The notes under the pieces were generated by a model that saw only the letters and a program-made list of their open reading frames with translations, was not told the DNA's origin and did no database searches. Below are positions 11,901 through 24,400 of a stretch of 64,000 nt of DNA, piece after piece. The stretch is from contig JAEHOE010000015.1 of assembly GCA_016858145.1 (NCBI GenBank), forward strand, positions 186,001 to 250,000. Reading direction: 5' to 3'. The DNA comes from Edaphochlamys debaryana (lineage: Eukaryota; Chlorophyta; Chlorophyceae; Chlamydomonadales). The translations under genes were made by a program, and so were the position numbers. How positions within the stretch are numbered: position 1 is the first letter of the stretch; every line of letters begins with the position of its first letter.

Positions 11901-14652
11901 GGGGCATTGCTGGCAGCGCAAATCTTCCGTACCTCGTTCAGGTCAGGCATGGGGGTAAGGGTACGGGGCAGGACTAAGGCTTCGAGCAGTGCCTGCGCCT
12001 CCTGATGACCCCCGTCCGCACCTAGCCTATCACTTTTGGTCCGCGATCACTCTGGGCCTTGCTGGCTCAGCCCTACCAATAGGATAAATGGGTCGTGGAG
12101 CGTGGTCGTGCATCAGCTCTCTTCTCTCCACCATGCTCGGCCCCGCCTTCCCATCTCACGTCCTCAGGCGAGCCTGCTCTGGGAGCTCCTGCCTTCGCGT
12201 GCTGAGGCAGTCTTGGCTGCGGAGGCTGCAGCCCGGTTGGCCGGATGGCGGTGCATCTACGGCCTGGGATCAGTCATCCGCACGAGCCCCACCACCTTCC
12301 AACCCGAGTGCTTGACGTTGGCGAACAGCAGCGCTTGCCTGACGGTGAGAGCGAGGCCTGTCCAGACACTCCACTCAAAGTTTTGTACAGCACTGCTGTG
12401 AGCTACAACAGCGCTTGTTGTCCTGCCTGATCCTTCCCCAGCCAAGCATGAGAAGAGGCTGAGCCTCTTCTCGTTTCTGTGCTGCGTCAAGCACGGCCCT
12501 GGCCAGACCATTTCGCCATAGCACCTGGTTCCCCAGCCTGACGCTCCTCCCTCTACTCCCTCCCCCAAACCAGGGTGACTGCCGCCGGATGCTGGGCTGC
12601 GCCGCTGTGGGCTCGGGCCCGGCGCTTCAGCTGCCAGGACAACGGCTGCCGGGGCAGGTCTTCGGCCGTGTGGGCTGTGAGGGCTCGGCCAATCCCAACA
12701 CCTCACAGGACTACCAGGACCCAAGCCAGGCGTGCCCTCGTGCCCACGGCCTCCTGGGTGCGTGGGCGCACGGGCCCCTTGCCTTGGGATAGGAGCACGC
12801 GCGCGGAGGGCGGCAGCGTTGGAAGTAACATTCGTGCCAACAAAGGTCCGAACCAACATGTCCGCTGCCTTCTGCCCCTTGCAGCCATGAACCTTCCCCG
12901 CCCCGTCAACATTCGGGTCATCACGCTCATCCTCGACGTGTGCGACACGGGGCCCTCAAACCCGGTGTCAGACATCGAGCTCTCGTTGTATCGGGACCCA
13001 TACTCCCTCCAAGCGTACTGGAGCACCATCAGTGGGGGCCAAGCGGTGTTCAACAGAAACACGTCACTCATCAAGAATGTGGGTGCCGGAGAGGGGCATG
13101 CAGTGGGATGGCACAGCATCCCCTGCACATTCCTTGCCTCGTGTCAGGCTCGTGTGGTGCCAACTCACCTCTACGTACCCTTCCGCACTCGGTCTCTCAG
13201 GTCAAGCTGCCATGCGGGAGGTTCAACCGTTCGGTGTGTGACCTACGGAACTGGGTGTCGTACATAGACGCCAACGCAGCGGCCCTTGGCGTGCCAGAGG
13301 TGGGTCAGCCCGCCGGCGTGTTGCCCGGGTCCGTCCGTGGTTCTCTGGTCTGGGTGGGCGCCTTCATTTATAAGGCTTTTGGAAGAGAGCCCCGAGTTTT
13401 CCCATCTCCAACGCTGTAACCGACACATTGTTCTCATCGTTACCCCCTCTCCGCCCTCGCTCTTGGCCTCGCCCAGCTTTCGTCGTTCACCCGGCACCGC
13501 GCCTTCATCGTGCCAGCAAGCGTCAACTGCTCGGCGGCTTTCACGGGACTCTCCGCAGGAAACAACGTGTACATCAGAGGAAACTACGCGAGCAGGTGAG
13601 GGCCTAACCCTCGGTCTAGGCCTTCGATACACGGCTTGGTGCAGGCGAGTCAAGTCTTACGGGCGTCAGGGAAGTGCTTGTGGATGCATGGCGGAGCTGG
13701 ACTAAGTGCTTGGTACTGGCGGGGACATGCGCTCGGGGCCCCGGCGCGTGACAGGCGGCAGCACCCCTCCTCCGCGTGCCGTACACAGCGCTCATCCCAT
13801 CGCACTCTCATTGCGTCACGCCCCGCCGCCCTTCCGCGCCCCTGCAGTACCACCGCCCCCAACGAGTACCTGCGGATCTTTAGGCATGAGCTGGTGAGGC
13901 ACACTGGGTATCGTGCGAACCAAGAGTGTCTTCCCGCTCGTTGTTTGTTGATCCCGATACTGTCTCAGCCGCCCGTGACGTGCCATGTTCGCTTGCGGTA
14001 TAGTTCTTCATGCATGGCTGTGAGGTTAGGGCCGTCTGCGCAGGTCTGTGTCTCCCTTGCATTCATCTGTTCCCCCCATGCTCCTGCAACAACGCAGGGA
14101 CACACCCTCGGGCTGTCGCATAGCAGCCGCAACGGGCAGCAGCACGGTGACGGCTCGGACCCCCTGGGCAACTGCCAGCGCTGCCTGTACAACGCACCCC
14201 ACATGCTCCAGCTGGGCTGGTCCACCCCCTTTGCCACGCTCAGCCGCACGCACCTGCCTCTGGGCGTGCCCACCGACCCCATCACCCTCGCCGCCCTCAA
14301 CGCGCGCCGCAACACCCCCGTCGTCATTTACCCCGACTGGCTGTCCAATACTGCCAACACTACCTACTCGGGATCAGCCATCGTGCTGAGCTACCGCATG
14401 CGAGTGGGTCAGGACATTGGTCTGCCGGACGAGTTTGACGGCGCTGTGAGCGTGCACCGCGCGCCTGCGGTCATGCGCATGGGCGGTGGGGCCACTCACG
14501 TCGAGGCTGTGGTGGCCAAGGGCAGACGGGCCGTAGTGGCCGGCGCACGGCTGGTGTTAAGCGTGGCGCCGCCCACCCAGGCTACGCTGTCGGTTGCGGT
14601 GGTGCGGGTGTGCCGGTACGCCGTGTCCGAGGCAGAGTGCATGATGGCTTGA
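8950..14652 (+). CDS. Secreted jacalin-like lectin / gametolysin-type (M11) metalloprotease, copy 2
   Basis: Seventeen exons join in frame to 1010 aa: 8950-9034, 9388-9590, 9743-9907, 10021-10099, 10208-10560, 10650-10808, 10917-10995, 11144-11403, 11536-11648, 11779-11941, 12168-12344, 12574-12757, 12885-13078, 13201-13299, 13477-13595, 13848-13893, 14098-14652. The signal peptide begins MRLRGPVFGLLLVASAVLGA. Exon count, phases and domain order match copy 1: three jacalin-like domains, the cysteine-containing spacer, then M11. The linker before the second lectin domain is long and made of PKPPSP/PAPKPP repeats (10290-10410), typical of hydroxyproline-rich matrix proteins. The zinc site HELGHTLGLSH is residues 824-834. 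The following turn is GDGSDPLG, with Leu where copy 1 has Met. The donor after exon 5 is GC (CTACAG/GCAAGC), not GT. Clearly a tandem duplicate of copy 1 that has since diverged. Probably an active secreted zinc endopeptidase. Confidence 0.88.
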
Positions 14653-15819
14653 GGTCAGGGATGGCCCTGCCCTGGTAGGACTATCGTGTTATGACGGGTT
14701 TTGCCGGGGTTTTGGGGGGGCTGCAGACCCCGGTCGTGAGCAGGCAGGAGTGCAATTGCTTGGCATTCATTCGTGCGGAGAGGGCGGGAAGCAGGGTTGC
14801 TGGGAGTACGCTACCCCGGGCAAGCCCATGGTCCGTGACTTATGAACGAGCCCAAACGAGCCAGGGGCGCAACTGTCCGAACTGTCATTTGCAATGTCTG
14901 GCTGCGTGCTATGATCCTTGACCAATTGTAGACTATGTAGAGTACAAATCATGTGCAACTGTTGAAAAGCGCAGGTTTGTTGAAGGCGGGGCAGTGCTGT
15001 AGTCTGATGAGTGGTGCGAATGGGGTCGATGGGAAGGGGAGCTCGGGGAGCTGGGCCCCGACAATCGGGCAGAGTTCGTGTCGTGCACATGTCAACGTCG
15101 TCGTCGCCCGGCTATTGACCGTGCATTCCCTTGCTGTTGTTGCTGAGCATCGCGCCAACAACAGCAGTTCGCATCACGCTCGTTATACCGGAGCTAGCTC
15201 GTGCAAGACTTCCCCGCACGCGAAGGCCAGCGCGCCCGCATGCCCACGCGGCAGAAACCTTGACGGGCACTACACTTGCAGATTGCGACTTGGCCCTGTC
15301 TTCCTGGCAACTGCGCGTGTGATGATAGTTCAAGTAGTGCAAAGTCAATGAAAGCCGGCCCGCGCTCCTGAAGTCACTTCAGTGTTCCAGCCATCTTCTC
15401 CTTGGTGGTATCGATCATTCAAGCATGGCGACGAGCTCGCCGGGCTGCCAGGCACCTGCCGAGCGCATCCCCAACCAGCTGGGCCGCAAGTGCACCGCGG
15501 AGGCTCGCAACTTCACCCGTTTGTTCTCCTTCCAAATGCATACCAGCCCAGGCCACGAGGGGCTACCGGGAACGCACCGCCAGAAAGTTACTCTCCTTAC
15601 GGCAGCCGCGGATCCAGCTGTGGATAAATACGTGCACAGAGCTACCCAGCTTCATCAAGCCACATATATCAGTACAGCCTACCTCCCAGTACAAACCACA
15701 CAGCCTACCTGAGGCTGACCTCAACCGACAGCTCTTCGCCGATCATCCTCCCTTCTCGCCGCCCTCGACGGGCTATGCTCCCTCCCAACTGTGTCACCTA
15801 CTCTTGAACATTAACAGCC
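14653..15819. other. Intergenic; contains the outer boundary of the left palindrome arm
   Basis: No supported exon. Sequence resembling the opposite strand of about 39.5-40.04 kb starts near 15295 (GTCTTCCTGGCAACTGC is shared), so the left arm of the large inverted duplication begins here. Up to 15819 it supplies promoter and 5' UTR of the gene starting at 15820. Confidence 0.45.
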
Positions 15820-18800
15820 ATGACGCGACACACCAAGTGTGTGTCAGCGACGGCTCTTGTAGCCGCTCTGCTCCTGGTCGCCGCCCAAGGCACGGCATCG
15901 ACATGCACCCCGAGCGCCAACCAGTTTCGCTTCTCGGGCTCCGAGTGGGTCGTGACCACTCCCTCCTACATTCCAGCTGACGCACCCACCGTACCGACCC
16001 AGCAAGCCAGCACGCTGACGCTGGCAAACCCATTCTTCGATGAGGAAGCCAACCGCACCGTCTTTGGGTACCTCTTCACCTACCGGACGCCCCTCACCGA
16101 CCGCTCGCCCCTTGAGATCCCTGGCGGCGACCAGTTTAAGATCCAGCGCATCAGCCACTTCGTTGTTGAGCTCGACCCAGCCTGCGAGAGCCGTTCCTCG
16201 GACATCAGCAGCACCAACACCGGCGACTTCGGTAGTGCCCCGCTGATGACCACCGGCCACCCCGACCCAAGTAAGCAAAAGCGAAAGCCCTTCGTGAAGC
16301 GCCATAAACGCCATTGTGCTTGCCAGCCGGGACCAAAGCTGCGTACATCTGCCGCCCAGTGCTTGCCTCATAATCCTACTCTGCACCGCCCTTCTTCCTG
16401 TCTGCCGCCGCCCCTCCCCCAGCCACGTGCGCCCCCGGCTTCAAGTGGGACCCCACCGGCTTCCCCGCTGGCCGCGACCCGGTGGCCGGAGACCGGCGCT
16501 GGTTCTACCTGGTCGTCAAGGGCCGGACGGAGACCGCCCAGAAGCCCTACGCAGTCAAGGGAGCGGACCGGTACGCAGAGTCAGGTGCGCACAGGGGGGC
16601 AGGCGTGGGGGGGTCTGTGCTCGCAGGGGCCGTGTGGGGACTGGATGGCGTGGCCCAGCATCGGTGAGCCCATCTCGCTACTGTGCGGAACAAGCACAAG
16701 GCTGCACAAGTGATCACTCCTAATCGCTCGCCCTCGCCTCCTCATTTACCCGTGTCTCCGCCCAGACGACGGCACCGACGGCTCCGGCCTGGTCACGGTG
16801 CCCACCTGCGCTGCCCCCGGGGACCCCGAGGACCCCGTCACCCCCAACCTGCCCGAGCCCCAGGAAGTGACCGTGCAGGGACAGGTGCGTTCGTGGGGTG
16901 TAGGGGCGGGGGCGCAGAGGCTGAGGGGTTAAGCAACTGGAGTCCGGTCCAAGCCCGCCTCCGTCATGTTCCCTGACGCCCTTGCCCCCACGCCCGCCCC
17001 CTGGCCCCCTCTCCCAGGTGACCACCAGCTTCCCCGGCTCCTCCCTGGACGGCTCGCTCTTCAGCTGCCGCCCCCTGATCCTCACCCTCTCCTACACCAG
17101 CTTCGAGAACAAGCTCCCCGCCTCGATCAGCGTCACCACCCAGGCGGGCAGCGTCCACGCCTACGCCTTCCCCGCCGTGTCGGTTGTGGCCGGCACCCCC
17201 GTCACAGTGACAATGACCACCACCGATGCCGCCTGGAGCTTCTCCCCCGCCTCCCAGACCACCACCCCGCCCTCTGGCAGCAGCGTTACCGTGGCCCTTG
17301 ACTTCAGCGCCACACGCACCTTCACGATCCAGGGAGTGGTGCGCTACAACCCCAAGGCTGCGCCCTCGCCCACCGACAGCTGCAGCTCCCTGGACGCCGC
17401 TTTGACCCTTTGGCTCTACAGGTTTCCAGACTCATCCCTTATCAATGTCTTTGTGGGCAACGAGAAGCAAAGCCTGAGCAACCGCGATGGGACCTTCACC
17501 AAGTCAGGCATCACCCTCGGAAGCACGGGTGCGTGCCTGCATGTACTTGAGCCCAGGAGCTGCATGGGATCTGCCTTGCGCTCTGCCTTCGAGCCGCTTC
17601 CGCTCACACTTCCCCGCCCGAATGGCCCCCTTGCTCTGATTCTTCTTCCTTTGCCGCCCCCAGCGCTCCTGGCCCGCATCCATCCCTTTTCCAACCTCCT
17701 CGACCTGGACCCCTCCAAGTTCGCGCCCAGCGTTGACCTCACCGCGGCTCTGGAGGCCTCGGACGTGTGCGCCCCCGCCCTGCCCGTGTGCCTTCACGTG
17801 GGCGTCAAAGAGGCTACCGTGTGCGGATACACCAAGTGGGAGCTCAACGATGACACGTCAGCCGCCGGAGAGCTCAGCCTCGAGGGCTTTACGGACTGCG
17901 TGGGAACCGTGTCCCTGAAAGACATGGCGAGCCCGATCACAGGACCGGTCGGCACCGTGACGCCCGCCGCCAAGCCCCCTGGCTCTAATGTCAACTGGTG
18001 CTTTACCGTCTCTGGAGTTCCGCCATACTCTGTCTTGACGCCCACCCTCACGCCCGCCGCCAATGCCCCGTATGCTCTCTACGGGAGCCCGCCTGGCATC
18101 CTGCTTATGAGCACCACCCACACTCTGCCCAAGACCAATCCGCTCTACGTCACGCGCACCTTTACCGTCTCCGGAGACGTCGGTGAGTCTTCAAGGGACC
18201 ATGCGGGAGGGCTTGCATGGAGAGACTGCGGCGAGGGATTGTGTTGATCCCATAAGGCTGTGCCATGATCCTGCCGCTTGCTGACGTCTGTCCCTTGCGC
18301 TTCCCACTCCGGCCTGGCCCACCCACAGACTTCGATCTCCGCTACCCAGCCCCCTCGGCCCCCGACCTGTCCTTCTGCCCCGCCGCCCCCGCGGCCTCCC
18401 CCGCTGACGGCGAGGTCCAGGTCACCTCCGACCTCACAGCGGCCGCAAACCTCTTCTCGGCTGGCCGCTTCACGATCAAGCAGTACTCCATGAGCGCAAG
18501 CCACGGTGCGTGGGAGGTCCGCAGGCTTGCCCGCCCTAGAAGCCTCAGTGCACCCACCTGCCCTCCCACGGCTGCCTGGCTCGCTGACTCCCCTCCTCCC
18601 GCCCCCCACCCCCTCCCCGCAGTGACGGTGACGCTCTCCCGGCTGCCCGCCACCCCCGCCCACTACCTGGTGGGGCCCCCCAGCTTCTACACCGCCCAGC
18701 GACTGCTCAGCCGCGACTCCCTCATCGCCGCGTACGGCTCCGCAGACCTCTGCACCACGGGCGACATCCCCGCACCTTGCCTCAGCCTTGGCCGCCAAAC

Positions 18801-20089
18801 GGCATCTCTGGATGGGCAGATCTGGATTGAGGTGGACGAGACCGGCGACCACGTGTCGTACACCCCCCAGTACGACACCAGCTTCGACTGCGCGATCTCC
18901 GTGACCGTTACGGCCGTGGGGCCCGACAGCAAGGTCTGGGACGCCTCGGCCGGCGCCTGGTCCGACGGCCCCGTTGCGGTCCGGGCCTTCCGCAGCAACG
19001 GCACCTTTGCGGCCGTGGTGCTGGCGGGGGGCAGCTACTCCGTGCATCCCGCCACCTTCGCCTGCATGGACGGCAGCCCCACGGCCTACCTGGCGCCCCT
19101 GGCGGCCATAGTCAGCCCCGCCGCCTACCCCATCCCCGCCACCGCGGACGGCGGCAACGCCTATCACGTGGACTTCCCGTACGCAATCACCCTCCTCAAC
19201 CCGCCCCTCGGCGGCTGCGGCCACACGCTGGGATACTGGTGCGTGCGTGCGGGGGCGAGGCAGCGAGTAGCAGAGCGGGCTATAGGCAAGCTCGGAGCAC
19301 AAGGCGCACACACAATGCCAGAAATCCCAGAATGCTACCGGTCCCGAGCCCTCACCACCCGTCCTCCCGCTCCCCGCTCCCGCCTCGGCTCCTCCTCCCC
19401 GCAGGAAGACCAACGCCGATCGCATCCTGTCCGAGCGCAAGTCGCAGTACGACCGCTCCACCTTCCTGACGCACATCCTGGACCGCCTGCCCGGCTACAA
19501 GCTGGCCCCCGTGCTGCCCATGGCGCGCGACGAGCCCTACATCGCCCGCTGCGTGGCGGCGGGCGGCGCCCCCGCGGGCCGGGACCCGGACGCCTGGTGC
19601 GCGGGCAACTGGCGGCTGCAGCAGGTGATCGACATCCTGGGAAGCACCTCGTCCGCGCCAAAGGACCTCATGCTGTGAGTGGGACGGGGCGGTGGAGGGA
19701 AAAGACTGGTAAACGCACGTGGTCTGAGGGGGTAGATTGCCCGCTTGGCTACCGCGGGGCAGCTGGAGCTCCTTGCCTGCCTCGACCCCGCCCCTGACAC
19801 CCCTCCCGCCCCCTCATGCCGGTCTCCATCCCGCCCCTCCCCTCCCCGCAGCAAGCAGCTCCTTGCCAACGAGATCAGCTTCTTCGCCGGCTACGTTGCC
19901 TCCCCGCCCGGCTGGCAGGGCATCGTGCACTCTCTGGCTGAGTGGCTGTGGCTGCGCGGCTCCGACTCTGCCGCCGTGCTGCGCATGCAGCGGTACCTGG
20001 ACGCCATGAACAACGTACCGCCCTCGGCCTGCGAGGCCAAGGCGGGGGGCAGCCGCAGGGCCATGCTGGGCAGGCGGCTGGCCATGTGA
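15820..20089 (+). CDS. Secreted beta-rich protein with CGHTLGYWKT motif (left-arm copy, intact)
   Basis: Nine exons join in frame to 1020 aa: 15820-16270, 16423-16584, 16766-16884, 17018-17528, 17664-18182, 18329-18505, 18623-19238, 19405-19674, 19852-20089. The N-terminus (TKCVSATALVAALLLVAAQG) is a signal peptide, so the product should be secreted or sit in the extracellular matrix. The middle is threonine-, serine- and valine-rich with repeated beta-strand-like units; the motif TRTFTIQG / TRTFTVSG occurs in two of them (exons 4 and 5). Cysteines are regularly spaced. Near residues 844-853, across intron 7, is CGHTLGYWKT, followed by a helical-looking C-terminal domain. Similar GYWK motifs are known in bacterial and algal surface proteins; I do not know a proven function. 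It runs convergently to the lectin-protease gene of the same arm. No membrane segment is seen near the end. Confidence 0.8.
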
Positions 20090-21485
20090 GCGGGCCGGAG
20101 GAGGGGAGGAGGCGGAGGAGGAGGCGGTTTCCCAGGCAGCTCTCAGGCTGAGGAAGAGGCGGGACCGGGCTGGGCACCTCCGCGCCCCGCGCATGCAGGG
20201 TTGTGACACGCTGTTGCTTGCTGAGAGCAACCTGATTGATTTGAAGTAGTGAACCCGTGTGGTATTGTTCCATAGCATTGCTTCAAGATGTGCGTTTATT
20301 GTGCTTGATTCTTTTGTGCTAAACCATTTACACAAGGCCCCATGACACATTGGGTTGGTGATCCAACACTCATGGGCCTTGTGGAGTGACGTAGCCACGC
20401 CGTTTCCGCCTTGCGCATCTGCCCTTCGTACATACTGCGCTGACCTGATCCAGGTCCTGCACGATTCTTCCTGGCGGTTAAGTAGATGCTATGCTCAATC
20501 AATTTGGGCTTCTTGTTAGACAGAATTCTATAAGTACGCTATGTGTTGCCTCGAGTTCACCAGGCCTTGCTCACCTGTGGCATGGATCGAAGACCTTGAG
20601 TACATATGTTTCCCATGGGCGCATCTGCAGTACAGACATGGCAAGCTGGCCTTGCCCAGATGCTGCTATCATAGCTAGGTGTATGTGAGGTGGAGTGAGG
20701 TCACATGCATGTGCGGGTACTAGTGCATGCGCTGACTCGGTGGAGGGCTTATGGGGGTCCGCCTTGCTCCCAAGTGCGGACAGTGGACAAGTCCCAGACA
20801 AACGGTTCCCTAAAGTTCCTCTTCGTTGGATTTCGAGTCGGAGATGGAGGGGAGCCTGCTCCCCTTGACGAGAGCTAGGGCGAGCGCTTGCCAGTGGTGC
20901 ACTGGCTGTCTGGCGGGAGGGTACATGAGGCTCAGTCCCATCCTCCGGTGCTTACAGCTAGCTTGCGGGAAGTCCCACGCTGCGCGGGACGGGGGTGTCC
21001 CTTATTTGTTTGCAGGCTGCACGCACACCAAATTGTGGCACCGCTTTGTGCTCCGCTAAGCTCACAGAGCATGTAACCGTTTGCTCTTGTTCTTTCGACT
21101 GGCAAGGCGGGTCTCTCTCCGCATGCTGGTCCCTTCACTCCCATAGCCAACAGCAGCACAGCTCACCAGTCTTGGACTGCGTAACGCCGACGCTCTAGCA
21201 CTTCAGTAGCCCACTTATAGGTTGGGCAGTGCATACTGCCTTCGCCACTTTTGAAGCAACAGATACGTACCATCACCTCGCTCCCTCGACAGGCCCTCAG
21301 GTGCAATTGGTCGGTTGCTCCAAACGCAAAGGCAGCGCCTTGACAATGCGCAGACCCTCAGCCCAGATCTTGTCACGCTGCGCAGTGCTTGTTACCAATC
21401 AGCCGGTGCATCCCAGAACACCGAAGGTACAAGCGCATCTATCCAGTCCAGTTCATACCCACTAGATGGTCACAAGTCCCGCACC
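20090..21485. other. Convergent intergenic region of the left arm
   Basis: About 1.4 kb between two genes that end toward each other. It must hold both 3' UTRs. No exon, tRNA or transposon terminus is recognised. It aligns only patchily with its counterpart 33752-35267, unlike the flanking exons. Confidence 0.4.
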
Positions 21486-24400
21486 TCACGTCATTACGCA
21501 CTCCGCCTGCGACACTAGGAAGCGGCACAGCCGCACCACCGCAACCGTGGGATCAGCTCCGGGGGGCGCCACGCTCAGCACCAGCTTCGCAGTCGGCAGC
21601 ACGGCTAGCATGCCCTTGGATACCACCGCCTCAAGCCAGGGGGACCCGCCCACACGCCTCCTCCCGTCCAGAACAGCACCTAGGAGGAGGGACGCCCGAT
21701 GCACGCTCACGGCACCGTTGATCTCATCAGATATATCTTCATCTTGTCCCATTCTAAGCCGGTAGCTGAGCACCAGCGCTGAGGCATTGTACGGTGCCAC
21801 TGGCATGGGGTTCGGGGGGTAGACTTCCCTCATTTGAACGGCCCCGTACAGATCCAACCAGTCGGGATAGACCACCACCGGACTGCTCTTCCGAGCCGAG
21901 AGCGCGGGAAGCGTGATGGGGCCGGTGGCCACGCCGGGCGGGAGGTCTGCGGAGGCGAGGCTGGCGAGGGGCGTGGCCCAGCCCAGCTGAAGGAGGTGGG
22001 GGGCAATGTAGAGGCAGTGCTGGCACGCCGGCTGGTACTGGAGCGGGTCGGACGCGTCTGGGCTCTGGCTGGGTCTGGTTGGGTCCCCCCTGCCGCTGGG
22101 CATCAAACCCAAGGTCAATCCCTGCACGGGGTTAGCGTGAGCAGGGCAATCGAGGGGGATGTCAACGAGGTTTATTTGCAGGATGCAAGGTGCGGTGGGC
22201 ATGGGGTTGAGCATGAGGGATACCAAGCTCACCAGCTCGCGCTTGAAGAACACGAGGTTAAGGCCCTGCGCGGGGCTACAGAGGGGAAAGAGGACGGCGA
22301 GATCTCAGGCAGTGAGCGCGGCGTAAGCTTCATGACATGTAGGGTGAGCTGAGGCTGAGCCCTCCAGCGGCGTTGCCGTTGGTGGGGAGCCCACCTGGGG
22401 GCGTAATCAAAGCACACCAGGGATGCGCCCCAGGGTCACGTACCCCCCCCCGAACGGGTCCACCTCTGTATTGGTTTCCTGCGGGTCGCTTGCCCCTGCC
22501 TCCACCAAGCCACCAACACCGAATCTGGCCCACCTGACGGCATCCGCTGACAGCCAGACGATCCCGTCGCTGGGGCTTGTTAAAGAATACAAGGAGCACG
22601 GGGCAGGTCGAGGCCAAATTAGGACCTTGACCCAGACGCTTGATAGGACCTGGGTGGGGGGCCGGGGCATAAAAGGGCACGTGACTGAAAGGGACGGGGG
22701 GAAGCGAGCAAGCAGTTGTAGCGCCTGACGATGCCCCTCCGGCACCTGCATCATTTGAACGTCTCAGCACACGAGGGGCACGGGTGCGCGACCGCGGAAA
22801 GGCTTGAAGCGCGTAGGTACTGACAGCAAGTACCGCACCTCGGGAACACCGAGAGCGGTCGCGTTCCTTGTGATGGAGTCGATCCACCCCCGGTAGTTGC
22901 AGGTGTTTGTGTCAGCGGGGGTGCACGGCAGCCGGACCTGGGTGCGGGCGGGGTGCGGGCGGGGGCGGGCGGGGGTGGGAGGGGGATGGCGGGGTTGGGC
23001 GGAAAACGGGATTGCATAGGGGACATCAGGCCCCGCGTTCCACGCGTGCCTCAGGCGTGTGCACGAGAAATCCCACCGTCAGCTATCGGTATCGGTAAAG
23101 CAACATGCCCCACCGACAAACTGCTCACATTCTTGATGATCGATGTGCTGCGGTTGAAGACGGCCTGCCCCCAACTGGCGGCGCCCCAGTACGACTGCAG
23201 GCCGTATGAGTCATTATAGAACGACTGCTCCACGTCAGACACCGGTACTGCCGGGCCCCAGCCGCACAGGTCCAGGATTACGGCAATGACGCGGATAGGC
23301 AGCGGGGCCGAGGGTGCTGGCGGCAGCCCTGTTACGGAGAGAGGGGGGTGGGGCGGACGGTGGATGACGAGGGCGCGTGGAGGAGAGCCTGGCCAGCCCT
23401 CGACCCACCGAGCAGGCCTGCCGCGCGTGGGCACCACTGCGACGGAAGCCGATAGTCGCTCGAGTTGGCGGGGGATGCGGCTCCTTCGCAGCCCACACGG
23501 CCGAAGACCTGCCCCGGCAGCTGCTGTCCTTGCAGCTGCAAGGCCGGGCCCGAGCCCACAGCGGCGCACAGCCGAAGGGCGCGGCACTCGCCCTTCGGGG
23601 ATGGGGCAAAGCATGGGGAGCGAACGCAGGCTTTGAGAGGGGTGCGCCGTGGGTTGGAGCTGGTTTAGGGCGAATCATCTTGTCGCGCACCTGGATGCAA
23701 GCGGTCTGACCCGCTGCTGCTAGGCACTCAGGGGCTCCTGTGAGGGGGCCCTTGCGGATGACAGAGGCAAGGCCGAACGGGCACTGCCAGCCCGCCCCCT
23801 CAACCTCGCTCCGGGCCGCCGCAATCATTGAGGGCCCCGTGCTGGGCACGAGCCGCCACGTGAGAGACAGCTGTGGGGCAGACGAGAGGACGGGACGGTG
23901 AGAGCAGGGTATGGAAGCAGGACCTGCGAGGGCGTGCGGTGTCCAGCCGGCAGGGGAGCGGCGTGAGGACCCCACCCACAGCCCCGCCCCTAGCCACCCT
24001 TGCCTCCTTGCCTGGGCAATGTAGGGCGGGTACGTGACGCCAGGATTGACGAGCCAGCCGCTGACCGATGCCAGCTGATAAGCCCCCATAGGGCATGGCG
24101 AGGCAACATAGGATTCGGCCATGGAGGTCGACGCGTTGTTGCCCACCGTCACTATACGCCCGGCGCTTGTGTGCAAAGTCATCCGGTACACCCATCTGTT
24201 CATCACATGGGACCATGAGGTGGGGGTGGGTGGACGAGCAGCACGGTCTTCCCAGGCGCACGCCCGTCATACCTACCGACTGTCAGCCAGCACCAGGGCT
24301 CCCGTCAGCGCCTCCCCCGCCGTCTGGTTGAGCTCAAAGGCCAGGGTGCCATTGCTGCCGCCACGCATGGGGCCCCACACGGCCCCGAAGGCAACCTGTG

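Noticed and set aside
18145..19476. 443-codon minus frame opposite the GYWK gene (and 35881-37035 in the other arm)
   Set aside because: Antisense shadow of spliced, GC-rich exons; composition is that of a complementary frame (Gly/Val/Arg/Ala) and it crosses real introns.
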